Assembly (NCBI GenBank): GCA_003255065.1 | Contig: QAOA01000370.1 | Coordinates: forward strand, 173,613 to 237,612 | Length of the DNA: 64,000 nt | Source of the DNA: Cercis canadensis | Taxonomy: Eukaryota > Streptophyta > Magnoliopsida > Fabales > Fabaceae | Reading direction: 5' to 3' | Shown here: one piece after another, positions 50,467 to 61,309 of the stretch | Position numbering within the stretch: position 1 is the first letter of the stretch | How the letters are laid out: every line of letters starts with the position of its first letter | Notes under the pieces: generated by a model | Databases searched by the model: none | Told to the model about the DNA's origin: nothing | Seen by the model: only the letters and a program-made list of their open reading frames with translations | Position numbers and translations under genes: made by a program

Positions 50467-51715
50467 ATTAATTGACAATCAATTAATTATAATTGACATG
50501 TGATTGGAATTACTATATATATGTTTTCAAATTAGCTAATTATTAAATAGTAATTATTTATTAAATTTTAAATTGGTTATGCCATATTGTTGATTTGTTC
50601 TTAGTCAATGCTAAAATAATGGTATAATTATGGAAGTAATGAAATTTGAATATTTAATTATTATTTTCATATTTATTTAATTTTAAATATACATGTTTGT
50701 TGAAATTACTTTTTTGGCCTACTTTGAATTTGAATTCCTAGTTTAATGATGATTGAAATACAATATTAAAAATAATGAATTTAAGTCATAAATAAAATCA
50801 ATTAGCATTAAAGATATATATCAATACACTTTGGTGCTTAATTATTTTTCAATCAATCAATTATGTAATTTTAAATTAATTTTGAATTTATATAATTTTA
50901 AAAATCCCAAATGTAGGAAATTACATATTTGAGTTTCTAACACAAATTCAAACCCTCCAACAATAAATGATTTGATTTTCAATCAATCAATTATCAAATC
51001 AATATTGAAAATTTAATTTTCATATTCAAGAAATCAGTCAAACATCCCATACAAAAATAAATGGTAATCAATATGTCCATAATTAATTTAGAAGTTAAAA
51101 TTTCCCAAATTAAATAGTTATCAATAAATTATAATTGTCAAGTTGATTGCACAATATTTAAATTTTCCTATTTATAATTATTTTTGTATTTATTTATTTA
51201 AAACCATCCAAGAGAGTTAAAATAAGGTAATATCAATTTTATTTTCTGAAGTTAAATTTTATTTATTAGGAAAAATAAATTTGTATTGCTAAACAATATG
51301 AAACATCATAAATTTGTATTGCTGGATGATCAATAAGGAAACAAAAATAAGAAAAATTTTAAGTGGATGAAAAAATAGATATTACAATCAAATGAATCTA
51401 TGCTTAGTTTTCAGAAGTTTCATTTTTACAGAATAGAGCTTGAACACTGACTATGAAGTAAGTAAACTCATAAACTTTGATTAGGATTTTATGTTTGTTA
51501 TGTTTTATCTAGTTTTTTTTTTTTTTTTATAAATAGTTTATCATTATCAAGAGTAGTTTATCGTTAGGATTGTGTTTATCTCTCCTAGTTTATCTTTTAG
51601 TCAACTTTTATCTTTATCACTAGAAGTTTTATCCTTATCATGATGTAATCCAACTAGTATAAATAGGTGGGTTGTGAAGCATTATTCACTCATTCAAAAA
51701 TACAGTATTCATTCA
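50467..51715. other. AT-rich intergenic DNA
   Basis: Very AT-rich, with many AATTAATT-type words. I see no gene, RNA or clear element in it. Confidence 0.7.
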
Positions 51716-51724
51716 ATAAAATTT

Positions 51725-52018
51725 GAGTAAACCTACATTTGAGTCTTCAAAAGATTGGACTTTTAACAAAATCGTCCTTCAAAGATATAAAACAACAAAT
51801 TGGTCCTCGAAAGATAGGACATCCATAACAAAATGGTCCTCCGTTAAGGTGGGCTGTTAACTAGTGACAGAATAACTGACGTGGCACCGTTAAGTGACAA
51901 GTGGCACGTTAGGGACATGTGTGGTAATTTAAAATGCCATGTGGCTGCTGATATGGCAATTTAAAAATAAAAATAAAAATAAAAATAAAAAGCACTAGTC
52001 AGCCTCCATCTACCTTCA
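51725..52018 (+). repeat. Left terminal inverted repeat of Pack-MULE
   Basis: It pairs with 53204-53469. Shared words include TTGGTCCTCGAAAGATAGG, AAGTGACAAGTGGCACGTTA and AGTCAGCCTCCATCTACC. It holds about 30 bp not present in the right arm. Confidence 0.88.
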
Positions 52019-52150
52019 TCTTCCTCAATTTCTCTGTTGTGCTCGGTCAAAAGCCCTAACCCCCATTTCTTCTTTTTCTCATCCTCCTCACTCTACTTGG
52101 AGCCATTGGAGCTTTAACCAAAATCCATAAGTACTGATTTGGAGCCATTT

Positions 52151-53169
52151 CTGTTTGCTATGGGGCAACCTCTGCTTCTTCTTCTTGTGTCCTTGATCAG
52201 GTATGTCATCGACGTTAAAGAGCAATGAAGAATCGGAGGGCAATTCAAGGTGCCTCTTCCTCTAAGCAGCTACGAACATTGCCGCAATTTGAGTTAAGGG
52301 GCTACCCATGAGTTTCTTGAAGCGATAGCGCCTTGTGCCTGATAGAAAAACAAGGAGGGTAAGCACAATAGCACAGACACAAATTCCATAACCCCATTCT
52401 CTTCCAATGTTATCTTGAATGTAGACAAGAACGGTCACTGCGGCTAGAGAGCCTATGTTTATAAAGAAGAAGAACCAGTTGAAGAATTTAATCATCTGTT
52501 TTTTCTGTATCATCAAACTGATCGGACCCAAAGTCGGAGATGTTGGATTTGAGGCCACCAGTACCAAGGGCAGTCACATAGAGCGCTAAATAGAGCACAA
52601 TTAGCTGCACGCCGCTCACTAGCACGCAAGGTGTCATGCTACCTGTTGTGCATTTTGTTGGATGTAGGCTTGGGATAATGGTAGATATCGTCAATATTGT
52701 AACCCCCTATTGTTCAAGAAAAATCAGACAATGAAATTAATTTCAAGCTTTAGTATGAAAACTTTAGTGCTCTGGGTCAGAAAACAGAGCATGCTCAATT
52801 GAAATTTGGAAGGAATCAAATTGCTAAAAGACTAGGAATTTGGAAATCTTACCGTTGCTTCAACGGTTGCAATGATGGCTATAGTAAGGTATCTGTCAAA
52901 GAAGGAATTGAAAAATAGAATAATAATCAAAGGCAAACATCAGAGAGTCAATAATAAATAAAATTTGAGTAAAACAAAAAAGAAAAAAATTACAATAAAT
53001 TAAACCTGCCAAGAAAAGTGTCGGCCACAATGCCACCAAGCAAACAGAACATGAAAGAAGTTCCCAAGAAGTTGGTGACTATAGCATTGCCCAAATTCAT
53101 AGTCCCCCTCAAATAAGTGACCAAATTGACAGCAATTCCAACCGTAATTAACCTCTTGATGGCTTCTGC
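52151..53169 (-). pseudogene. NPF (NRT1/PTR) transporter fragment, captured
   Basis: Three exon pieces on the minus strand match NPF-family proton-coupled nitrate/peptide transporters, closest in my reading to the NPF6 group. Exon 53006-53169 encodes AVNLVTYLRGTMNLGNA and FCLLGGIVADTFLGR. Exon 52853-52892 encodes YLTIAIIATVEAT. Exon about 52151-52706 encodes ALGTGGLKSNISDFGSDQFD, then FFNWFFFFINIGSLAAV and GSPLTQIAAMFVAA, and a basic KKKKQRLPHSKQ loop. Splice sites are of GT-AG type. It is broken by a frameshift near 52490-52510 and a stop at 52262. Only roughly the second to sixth membrane segments and part of the central loop are present, out of a usual protein of about 590 aa. Confidence 0.9.
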
Positions 53170-53203
53170 ACTTGGGCAATGAAAGAAAAGAAGCTAAGTA
53201 ATC

Positions 53204-53469
53204 TGAAGGTAGATGGAGGCTGACTAGCGGTTTTTTTTTTTTTTTTTTTNTTTTTTTTTTTTTAAATTGCCACACATGTCCCTAACGTGCCACTTGTCAC
53301 TTAACGGTGCCATGTCAGCTATTCCGTCACTAGTTAACAACCCATCTTAACGGAGGTTTATTTTGTTATGGATGTCCTATCTTTCGAGGACCAATTTGTT
53401 GTTTTCTATCTTTGAAGGGCGATTTTGTTGAAAATCTAATCTTTTATGGACTCATATGTAAGTTTACTC
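53204..53469 (-). repeat. Right terminal inverted repeat of Pack-MULE
   Basis: Inverted counterpart of the left arm, interrupted by a poly-T run with 'n' at 53250. The run length is uncertain. Confidence 0.88.
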
Positions 53470-53857
53470 ATAAAATTTTCTTTCTTCCTCATTGTTCTAT
53501 TTTCATTATTTCTCTAGTCTATAGTGGTTTGCTCCAACAAATTTGATTTGATTCAATTCATGGCATCTATATAATTAGACTCGTATACAAGAAAAGAAAA
53601 GAACTAGCAATTGAAAAAAAAAAAAAAAAAAAAAGTCACATGGGCAATGGCATCCCATTCTTTTACCCTCTCGACAAGCACATGCAATTGTTACTTGCTT
53701 TATGCTATTTCTCCCTGATTTCACGAATAGAATGAGAATCAAGATTGGAATCCAATTCCAATGGTAGAGTAAAGGTTAGGGTGTGTTTATATAAGTCCTA
53801 GAAGCAGTTTTGCAGACATCAAAAAGAAGATGAATCAACAAAAAGGGTCATGTGCTG

Positions 53858-53906
53858 AGAAAAAAAAAAAAGGGTCATGGGCNAAAAAAAAAAAAAGGAT
53901 CATGGG
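53858..53906. repeat. Duplicated A-run + GG(G/A)TCATGGGC around a single N
   Basis: The same poly-A and TCATGGGC motif lies on each side of 'n' (53883), as at the other single-N joins. Probably an unmerged overlap. Confidence 0.75.
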
Positions 53907-54108
53907 CTTGGCACATCAAAAGAGAAAATCACAATCACATGCCACATACATGTGCTATTTTCTATCCATTTTTAGATCGATGTTTGGGATATATGGGATT
54001 TTTCACACATTTTGAAACTTCATGGGATCTTTTGCACATTTTAAAACATTTTGGGGTAAATCGCACATCAAATAAAGTTGAAGGGAGTAAATTAAACTTT
54101 TTTTTGTG

Positions 54109-54133
54109 TATATATATATATATATATATATAT
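54109..54133. repeat. TA dinucleotide microsatellite
   Basis: Twelve TA units. Confidence 0.92.
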
Positions 54134-54164
54134 GATAACTAAAATTATCATTAATGGTGCTATT

Positions 54165-54506
54165 GTTGTTAGTGTTCTTGATTAAGGAAATTTTTTGATA
54201 ATTTCATATCAAGCTTTAGAGAGAACCTTAAAGTTTTGAAGGAACAAATTAGCAAAATCAAATCTCATTTGGCCTTGTACATCATTCTTTGTTGTTGGTT
54301 ATCTTCCACCGTTGCAAAAGCACTATATTATCTACCAAATATAGTTGTTAGTGTTCTTGATTAAGGAAATTTTTTGATAATTTCATATCAAGCTTTAGAG
54401 CGAGCCTTAAAGTTTTGAAGGAACAAATTACGTAAAAAAAAATCTCATTTGGCCTTGTACATCATTCTTTGTTGTTGGTTATCTTCCACTGTTGCAAAAG
54501 CACTAT
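54165..54506 (+). repeat. Tandem duplication of about 179 bp
   Basis: The stretch from GTTGTTAGTGTTCTTGATT (54165) is repeated from 54344 with few differences. The second copy is interrupted by the MITE at 54507 and continues after it (54816, ATTATCTACCAAATA). Confidence 0.88.
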
Positions 54507-54812
54507 GGTCCCGTTTGGATAGCATAGCTTACAGCTTATTAGAGCTTTTCTACTAATATAAGTGCTTTTATGTAAAAAAAAAAGAGTGTTTGGATCAGCT
54601 TATATAAGTAGCTTATTAATTTTTAAAAAGCTCTTTTTAACTTATTTTATGAAGCTATTTTTTTAAGCTTCTTAGAAAAGCCTTATGCGAAAGCTATTTC
54701 GAGACATGACCGGCAAGCTCTTTTGTAAATTTACTGGCAATTCCATCCTAAAAGTTTTTCACATAAGATCTTCTTATATAAGCGCTTAAATAAGCTGTTT
54801 ACCCAAACGGGG
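54507..54812. mobile_element. 306-bp MITE with empty site next door
   Basis: It starts GGTCCCGTTTGGATAGC and ends ACCCAAACGGGG, imperfect inverted repeats, and both subterminal regions are rich in AGCTTAT words. TAT flanks both sides (54504-54506 and 54813-54815). The unoccupied sequence is seen in the neighbouring tandem copy near 54324-54340, which reads CACTATATTATCTACC without the element. The 3-bp duplication and the GTTTGG ends suggest a Harbinger-like family, but TAT is not the classical TTA/TAA. No coding capacity. Confidence 0.8.
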
Positions 54813-54859
54813 TATATTATCTACCAAATAGCTTATAGCTTAGTATTAAAGTCGTCCTA

Positions 54860-55066
54860 TGAGCTTATGGATTCTAGAAGAGGAGTGTGACCTCTGATTT
54901 GGTGATGTTCTCGTGGATGATTGTAGATGAGTAGTGTGCAAATGGGCCTCTCCAATGTGAAGCCCACAGTTAATAGTTAAGGAGGCATCGCACTAGGTGT
55001 ATGGGCTACAAGAAGAGCATATCTACAAAGACTTAATTGCCAAATTAGTCTCTAAGTGGGAGATTG
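54860..55066 (+). mobile_element. 3' internal remnant of a copia-like element
   Basis: It ends with TCTCTAAGTGGGAGAT, the purine tract that in many plant copia elements sits immediately before the 3' LTR start TGTTGG. Upstream, words such as GGAGTGTGACCTCTGATTTG are non-coding in all frames I checked. Confidence 0.5.
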
Positions 55067-55306
55067 TTGGCAGTGGAGACTAATTAGTTAATATTTTATT
55101 TTTTTATTTTTATTTTGGGTATTTATATATGTTCATATGAAAATAATGTTGCCCTAATCTTTCTATATTTAAAGGCTGGCAGCCCCTTTTTATTGTGTGT
55201 AACTCTCATAATATAATGAAAATTTAGTGTGGTTGTGAACATAGGAGGATTTTCTCTTGAACCACACAAATTTTTTGTGTGTTCCTTTGTCTCTCTTTCT
55301 CTTTCA
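55067..55306 (+). mobile_element. Copia-like LTR, right end approximate
   Basis: It begins TGTTGGCAGTGGAG right after the purine tract. It has a TATA-like CTATATTTAAAGGC (55163-55176) and a pyrimidine-rich 3' part ending near TCTCTTTCA. I could not find a matching LTR or a target duplication in the window, so the right border is a guess. Confidence 0.5.
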
Positions 55307-55468
55307 ATTCTTTTTTGATTAATTCTAAGTGTAGAAAGATTTCACCTTGTATAACAAGGAGTAAGTCACATAATGCGTGAGCATGTGCAAGTGCGCCAAA
55401 ACGTCATTTTATAAAAGATTGTTAGTGTGTCTATATAAAAGGTGGAGGTTTCTCACATTTCAAAAAAA

Positions 55469-55610
55469 TATGTAATATCTCACTGACGTGATAACATGAC
55501 AATTATTGATGTAGAAACATTTAATCTTGGCTGTTTATTTTTAACAATCAAAATTAATTGATTCTCACATCAACAATTCTCATACTGCCACATCATAGAA
55601 GTATCACATA
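55469..55610. mobile_element. Foldback element / MITE candidate, 142 bp
   Basis: The two halves are inverted complements over about 50 bp: TATGTAATATCT...ATTATTGATGT on the left and ACATCAACAATT...GTATCACATA on the right. It is a short hairpin-forming non-coding element. No sure target duplication. Confidence 0.6.
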
Positions 55611-55614
55611 CTTC

Positions 55615-57214
55615 CCTAGTATGATAGAATCACAAATAAAAGATATATTATATGATACAACTTAGATTTGGAATAATAATAAATGACTTTATCCACTAAT
55701 TTGGTCCAAAGAGACAAAATTGGGCTTGAGATAAAAGAACTATCCCAGTTCAATTTTTCTTTTCTTTCAAAACATAAGGACAATTTAAAAAAAAATGAAG
55801 AAGCAATGGGGTGGAAGACTGCAACCATTGTCAGAACTTAGAAGGTCGGGAACTTTCATCCTTCATTCTTATTGCCAAAGGCCCAAACGTCTTTCAACTT
55901 TTTCAAGGCTATGGCAAAGTAGATGATCATTTTTAAGACAAGCTCTCTAGTAACTCAAGACCAAGAACACCAATCAAAAGCCCCTAATCACTAACATTTC
56001 TATTTTCCCCATCCTCTTCCTCATTCTAACCATTGCCTTGATAGTTGGAGCTCTAATATGTGACTCAAAACAGAGATTTTCAATCTCTCTCCTCAGGTCT
56101 CCATCACCGACTCTCCCAGCTCTCATCTTTGCTCAAAACCTTGGCTTTAGGCTCAAACGGACTTGCTCTACCGGATAGCAATGATTAGAGTGTTCCTTAA
56201 TTCACAAATTGCTCTTCCTTAGTGTTTCTACATGAATTTGCACATATTCCCTGCTTTTCGTCTGAAAGACTAGGGGTTAGCCAAATTAGTACCCCTACAA
56301 GGAGGCCTTGGGGGGAAGGTGACGCCCAAGGAGCAGAGTGAGAACTATGTGCTTTGTGGATTGGAAGGCTCTGGGACAATGTGCATACCTCCCTATGAGG
56401 TCCTTTTGTGATGGTTAGGATAAGAGAGCTCCACAGAGAGAAGTGCAAATGGAAACTTCCTAGAGCTAGCCATGTCACTATCCCTTCTCTTTTTGTCCTT
56501 ATCCTAAATATTTATCCGCATCCAGGCAGCTCACTCGTACCACCTTCCCGTCCCAACGGTCTTGCACCTGCAAATCCTCATCCATCCCACTATCACCTGC
56601 AGGACTCTGCTGTGCCCTCTGGCATCTACTATGGTGCAGGTTTTGTCTGCTCCACGCGCAAACACGCACTGAGTAAGTAAGCCCCTGCTGGGTAGAGTCT
56701 CCAACTCAACCCTAAAGGGTAACCGCTCTAGAGTCCTATAAATACGCCTAGTATCAACAGAAGAAAAAAAGCAGAAGCAAGAAAAAGAAAAAAAAACTTG
56801 CTAAACCCCTGCTAAAATACCTTCAGAAGGCATACTTAGCCACCTCCGGAGTCTCCGTGAAAGCAAACCGCCATTTCCACCTACAAGTCTTTAGCTAGCA
56901 CCAAGCCACTACGTCATGCATCAATTATATAGCATCGCCTGAGAGCCCCATTCTGCCTTTCTTGAAGGATTCTCTGTTCGTCTACTTAAAGGCCATCAGA
57001 AAGACCTGTTCGTTCACCTCTCAATCCACCAAAGCTCAGTCCTGCTTGAAGAATCCGTACAGACATCTCCATTAAAAGGGAAGAAACCATCCATCTCTTT
57101 TGCTCTGGTTTTCTGACTTCTCTGTCAAGAATCTCTCCCATACAAAATCCCCACTAACACTTGGTTTGCAAATTCATGTGCAAATAATTTTCTAATGTGT
57201 GGTGCCTTCCTCTC
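55615..57214. other. Region without recognised gene; later part less AT-rich
   Basis: I recognise no gene. From about 56260 to 57180 base composition becomes clearly less AT-rich than in the neighbours, and the texture (for example CTCAACCCTAAAGGGTAACCG near 56704) reminds me of plant organelle, especially mitochondrial, DNA. The frames at 56197-56478 (minus) and 56408-56680 (plus) overlap each other and match no family I know. Confidence 0.4.
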
Positions 57215-57220
57215 TATTGG

Positions 57221-58391
57221 CCAATTGTGATCTAGGGTGGGCACATCGACACTTTAGAAATCAAGGGATAATAACAAAATGGGGTTTGCTAAGCTAGCTA
57301 AGGGTAGCACTACTTCACCGGTCTTAGCTAGACCGACGTTCTAAAATTAGTATCATTGTAAAATTCTCAAAAATTCAAGTCACACAATATGAGTCAAATT
57401 TTAAATAATTGACAAAATTTGAGTTTAATTGTATCAAAAAAAAATTAATATTTTTTTATATCTTCACAATGACATTACTAATTTCAATACGTGGGTCCTA
57501 TCATAACCCCTTTGATAAGTAGATGTAGTGTAACACTCCCCCTCCCCTCAGCTAAAAGGGAGGAGGTATCTTAGCAGATCCCTAAAAAGTATATCTATGT
57601 TGATGAACTGCTTCATATTGACCCCAAGGCCCTGAGCCAAGGCTTTGGTGTCACCTTTTTGCCTATAATTGAGAGATGGGATGGAGAATTGAGTTGAGAG
57701 TTAGTGTTAGAGAGCGGGCCATTATTGTTTCTTTACTATAGCTGGAGTTCATGTATCATGAATCTCTTCCCAATTCCCACCTTGGCATGTATAATNCCAA
57801 TTGTGATCTAGGGTGGGCACATCGACACTTTAGAAATCAAGGGATAATAACAAAATGGGGTTTGCCAAGCTAACTAAGGGTAGCACTACTTCACCGGTTC
57901 TAGCTGGACCGACATGCTAAAATTAGTATCATTGTAAAATTCTCAAAAATTCAAGTCACACAATATGAGTCAAATTTCAAAATAATTAACAAAATTTGAG
58001 TTTAATTGTATCAAAAAAAAATTAATATTTTTTTATATCTTCACAATGACATTACTAATTTCAATACGTGCGTCCTATCATAACCCCTTTGATAAGTAGA
58101 TGTAGTGTAACACTCCCCCTCCCCTCAGCTAACTAAAAGGGAGGAGGTATCTTAGCAGATCCCTAAAAAGTATATCTATGTTGATGAACTGCTTCATATT
58201 GACCCCGAGGCCCTGAGCCAAGGCTTTGGTGTCACCTTTTTGTCTATAATTGAGAGATGGTATGGAGAATAGAGAGGGGGAGAATTGAGTTGAGAGTTAG
58301 TGTTAGAGAGCGGGCCATTATTGTTTCTTTACTATAGCTGGAGTTCATGTATCATGAATCTCTTCCCAATTCCCACCTTGGCATGTATAAT
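57221..58391. repeat. Duplicated block of about 0.58 kb around a single N
   Basis: 57221-57795 and 57797-58391 are the same sequence (start CCAATTGTGATCTAGGG, end CTTGGCATGTATAAT) with scattered base changes and an insertion of about 17-20 bp near 58274 in the second copy, joined by 'n' at 57796. No coding region is seen in it. It probably represents overlapping contigs or two haplotypes placed in series. Confidence 0.85.
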
Positions 58392-58975
58392 GTCAGCCGA
58401 CAGAGATGCAAATGCTACTTGACATAGACCAATCATATTAATTTATTCCTGTTTTTATATATGTTTTTCATGAAGTTTTCGTATTGCTATATTTGCAATT
58501 TATACTAAAATAAATCAGCCAATGAATATGTAACAACTAAAATCATACAATTTCTACCTTCGTTTGTCATTGCTATCTATTGTAATTCTTGTCCTAGTGA
58601 TATAGGCTACGAAAGCTTGCTTACCCTTCTTTCAACATGTTCTAGCGTGAATCCATTAACTCTACAAGGTGCTTCCCTTCGTTACTTGTTTTGTCACAGA
58701 ATTCATCCCACTGCAGCTTACCCCACAAAATCTAGGTCGATGCTTCGGAAAACGGGTACCATAGATTATATAACCATAAAACTCCATTTGTGGAAACTAA
58801 GTGATATGCATTGCTGATAGACAATGCGAAAACTCAGTTCATTGAATCTCATTTGTTATCAGACGTTCCCACAAAAACAACCAATAAAAAGAAATCACAA
58901 GCGACACAAACAACAATGTCTAATACTCTCAACTATAGGAACATGGCGACCAAAATCTCTGCTACCATCCATTGC
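58392..58975 (-). other. Downstream / 3' UTR region of RPL30
   Basis: Non-coding DNA after the RPL30 stop codon on the minus strand. AT-rich sequence suitable for a 3' UTR and polyadenylation lies here, but I cannot place the cleavage site. Confidence 0.5.
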
Positions 58976-61107
58976 TCAATGTTCACCAGGTATGGACTTG
59001 ATGATATCGGAATCACCTAAAAACAGAAATATCAAACAATTAGGGACACAAAAGCATAAATCTAAATTTTAGTCTTGAAGTATTATTAGGAAGCATAAGA
59101 TACCTGGATCAATGATGCTTAGGCAGCACACCCGGTAATATTTTCCACATGCTGTGCCCAAGTCGACATTGTCTGCAATAAACAAAGATACTCTTCGTTA
59201 AATTAGTTCAATAGAACATAAATAACCAGGAAATACAAGAATTTTATGTTTATGTCCATCAACACATGTACTTGATATATCACAGCCTTCAGCATCAAAA
59301 GCAAAATAATACAACATAAATTCAAAAAGAATATAGAAAAGGAGATGCATAAAAAACTGCTACCATTCTCATGTAACGTTTAAAATCATATCACAACCAA
59401 TATTGTCAATCAATCAGAAATTAAACATCAAAGACACTTCAAAATAATTTAATAGGAACATGTTTCCAGGACCACCGGCAGGAACTTTGGACTGATATAC
59501 AAAAACCCAATACAAGGTTCAAGCCTTTTACATATAACTGAAAATCTATCAAAAATGCCAATCAATCAAATTATAAGCACCAAAATATTAATTCAATACG
59601 CATTCTGCAATAGTTTCCAACCCACTCTCACATGGCCACAGTACAAGTGCATCACCAATGCTAGTGAGGCAATTCAAGGAGACACAATGCTGCAATCTCC
59701 TCTAAAGACAAATACAAGAACCTACAAATTTTCTAATAAACAGTCAATGATGAAGGCTATAAGTTTTAAAATTTTGATATATAAAACATAAAGAATAACT
59801 ACATGCATTATGTAATGCACTTAAAGCAAATGCATCAGAGGAAGAAAAGGACTCATCAGCAGGATGCAGGATTGTTCTTAACAGCAATATTCTGTGCGAA
59901 ATCTGCTAAGACACTCTCTAGAAAGAAAGCAAAAATATCATATAATGCAAGTAAAAGCATTCAGTACTATCACTTAATGACAAATGGCATCCAATTATCT
60001 CTTTAAATCAAGACTACAACAACGATATATTATCCAATGATACATGCATAGCCAAGGGCTGCTTGATTAGGAACTCACTCCCGTTATAGTGGTGAACTCC
60101 CACTTTCGAAAGCATTGCGTAATACTCAATTTCGGATTTCCTCAAGGGAGGGCAGTTGTTAGCAATTATCACAAGCTTCCCTGCAAAAACAGAAGAATAT
60201 ATCAGTAACAAATCCCTAAATGACATAAACAAAATCCACAACATCAGAACACCAGTATTACACTTCAGAAACCTATTCAATTCTAATTTGATTGATTTTC
60301 ATGGGTTGCCAACGGAATTAGTACCATATGTCCTAGAGAAAATTTATACATCATTTAAACACAAACTGCGACTAACTTTTGCAATTTGACTATGCATAGT
60401 AAATTTTACAAAAACGTTAAAGAAATACTATATTTTCCACTTGTCTTAGTAAAGACAAAGATTTGGAACATTATCTTAAAACAATAGCATATTTCCTCAT
60501 TGGAGACACAAATTACACTTCAGAAACCTAATCACTTCTAATTTGATTGATTTTCCATGGATTGTCAACGGAATTAGTACCATATGGCCTAAAGAAAATT
60601 TCTAAATCATTTAAACAGAAACTGCAGCTAACTTTCGCAATTTGACTAGGCATACTAAATTTTACAAAATGTTAAAGCAATACCACATTTCCCATTTCTC
60701 ACTTGTCTTTGTAAAGACAAAGACTTGGAACATTATCTTAAAACAATAGCATATTTCCCCATTGGAGACACAAAATGGTGCCATGAATATATTTATAATC
60801 GAAAATTTGACCCAAAAAAAAAAAAAGATTCCAACAGAGAACCCTTGTATATTGATACTACCTTTGGAGTTTCTGAGGGATTTGAGCACGGTCTTATAGC
60901 CCAAGGTATACTTGCCGCTCTTCATCACGAGGGCGAGCCTATTATTGATAGATTCATGGGTCTTCTTCTGGAAAGTGAATTAAAGACACTATTAATTCGA
61001 ATGATAAGGAAAATTCTGAATCAGAACCGAAATGTGAAAACCATCGAAAAACAAATGAGGGAGAGAAGGACAGAAAGGGAGCTTACGGTTTTCTTGGCGG
61101 CAACCAT
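58976..61107 (-). CDS. RPL30: 60S ribosomal protein L30 (eL30), five coding exons
   Basis: Cytosolic large-subunit ribosomal protein of the L7Ae/L30e/S12e family, an RNA-binding component of the 60S subunit. Coding exons on the minus strand are 61087-61107, 60862-60967, 60079-60180, 59104-59172 and 58976-59016. All joins have GT donors and AG acceptors, and split codons rejoin in frame. The protein starts MVAAKKT, then [17 protein letters not shown], the signature [40 protein letters not shown], and ends [11 protein letters not shown] before TGA. Total 112 aa, the usual plant length, with no stop or frameshift. It is the one complete gene in the window. Several short open frames on the plus strand here are shadows of its introns and exons. 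Confidence 0.95.
60258..60767. repeat. Tandem duplication (period 255) in an RPL30 intron
   Basis: Within the intron between coding exons 2 and 3, the block starting TTACACTTCAGAAACCTA occurs at 60258 and again at 60513, each about 255 bp, with roughly one difference per 10-15 bases. It does not touch the splice sites. Confidence 0.88.
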
Positions 61108-61300
61108 TGTTGGATTCTCTTCGAGAGAGCGTAATCCCTTGATGTGCCAGAAGAAACCCTAGCTGCGGCCTTAGACGGCGGGTGACATATAATATAACTA
61201 TATAGGTAAGCAGGGTTTTGCGTGGTTTTTTTTATTTTGAATGCCTGATGTGGGATTGTGACGGGCTCGGGCTTTCGAGCATTACAGTTGGGCTTCAACC
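61108..61300 (-). promoter_or_regulatory. RPL30 promoter / 5' leader with telo-box and site II
   Basis: A telo-box AAACCCTA lies at 61154-61161 (about 47 bp before the ATG, minus-strand TAGGGTTT). A TGGGCT site-II-type element is at 61289-61294. A TATA-like ATAATATAACTATATA lies at about 61189-61204. Telo-box plus site II is the usual pair in plant ribosomal protein promoters, where they tie expression to cell growth. The transcription start is probably between the TATA-like run and the telo-box, but this is inferred. Confidence 0.7.
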
Positions 61301-61309
61301 CAAATCGAT

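Larger units (their letters stand above)
51725..53469. mobile_element. Pack-MULE carrying a transporter gene fragment
   Basis: Long terminal inverted repeats (51725-52018 and 53204-53469) start GAGTAAAC at both ends. They are flanked by a perfect 9-bp direct repeat ATAAAATTT (51716-51724 and 53470-53478), the signature of Mutator-like elements. Between them is a piece of a host nitrate/peptide transporter gene with introns and no transposase. That is the definition of a Pack-MULE. An 'n' sits in a poly-T run of the right TIR (53250), and the left TIR has an extra segment with AAAAT repeats (51960-51990). Confidence 0.9.
53479..54164. other. Intergenic DNA with poly-A runs
   Basis: No gene seen. 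It contains a poly-A run (53614-53634), a false duplication around 'n' at 53883 and a TA microsatellite at 54109-54133. Confidence 0.6.

Noticed and set aside
52262-53275. Functional NPF transporter gene
   Set aside because: Frameshift near 52500, stop at 52262, only an inner part of the protein, and the whole piece lies between Mutator-type inverted repeats.
57221-58391. A genuine 0.58-kb tandem repeat
   Set aside because: The lone 'n' exactly between the copies fits an unmerged overlap; kept only as an assembly finding.
60725-61162. 145-codon plus-strand frame
   Set aside because: It is antisense to RPL30 exons 1 and 2, whose splice sites and protein match are clear.
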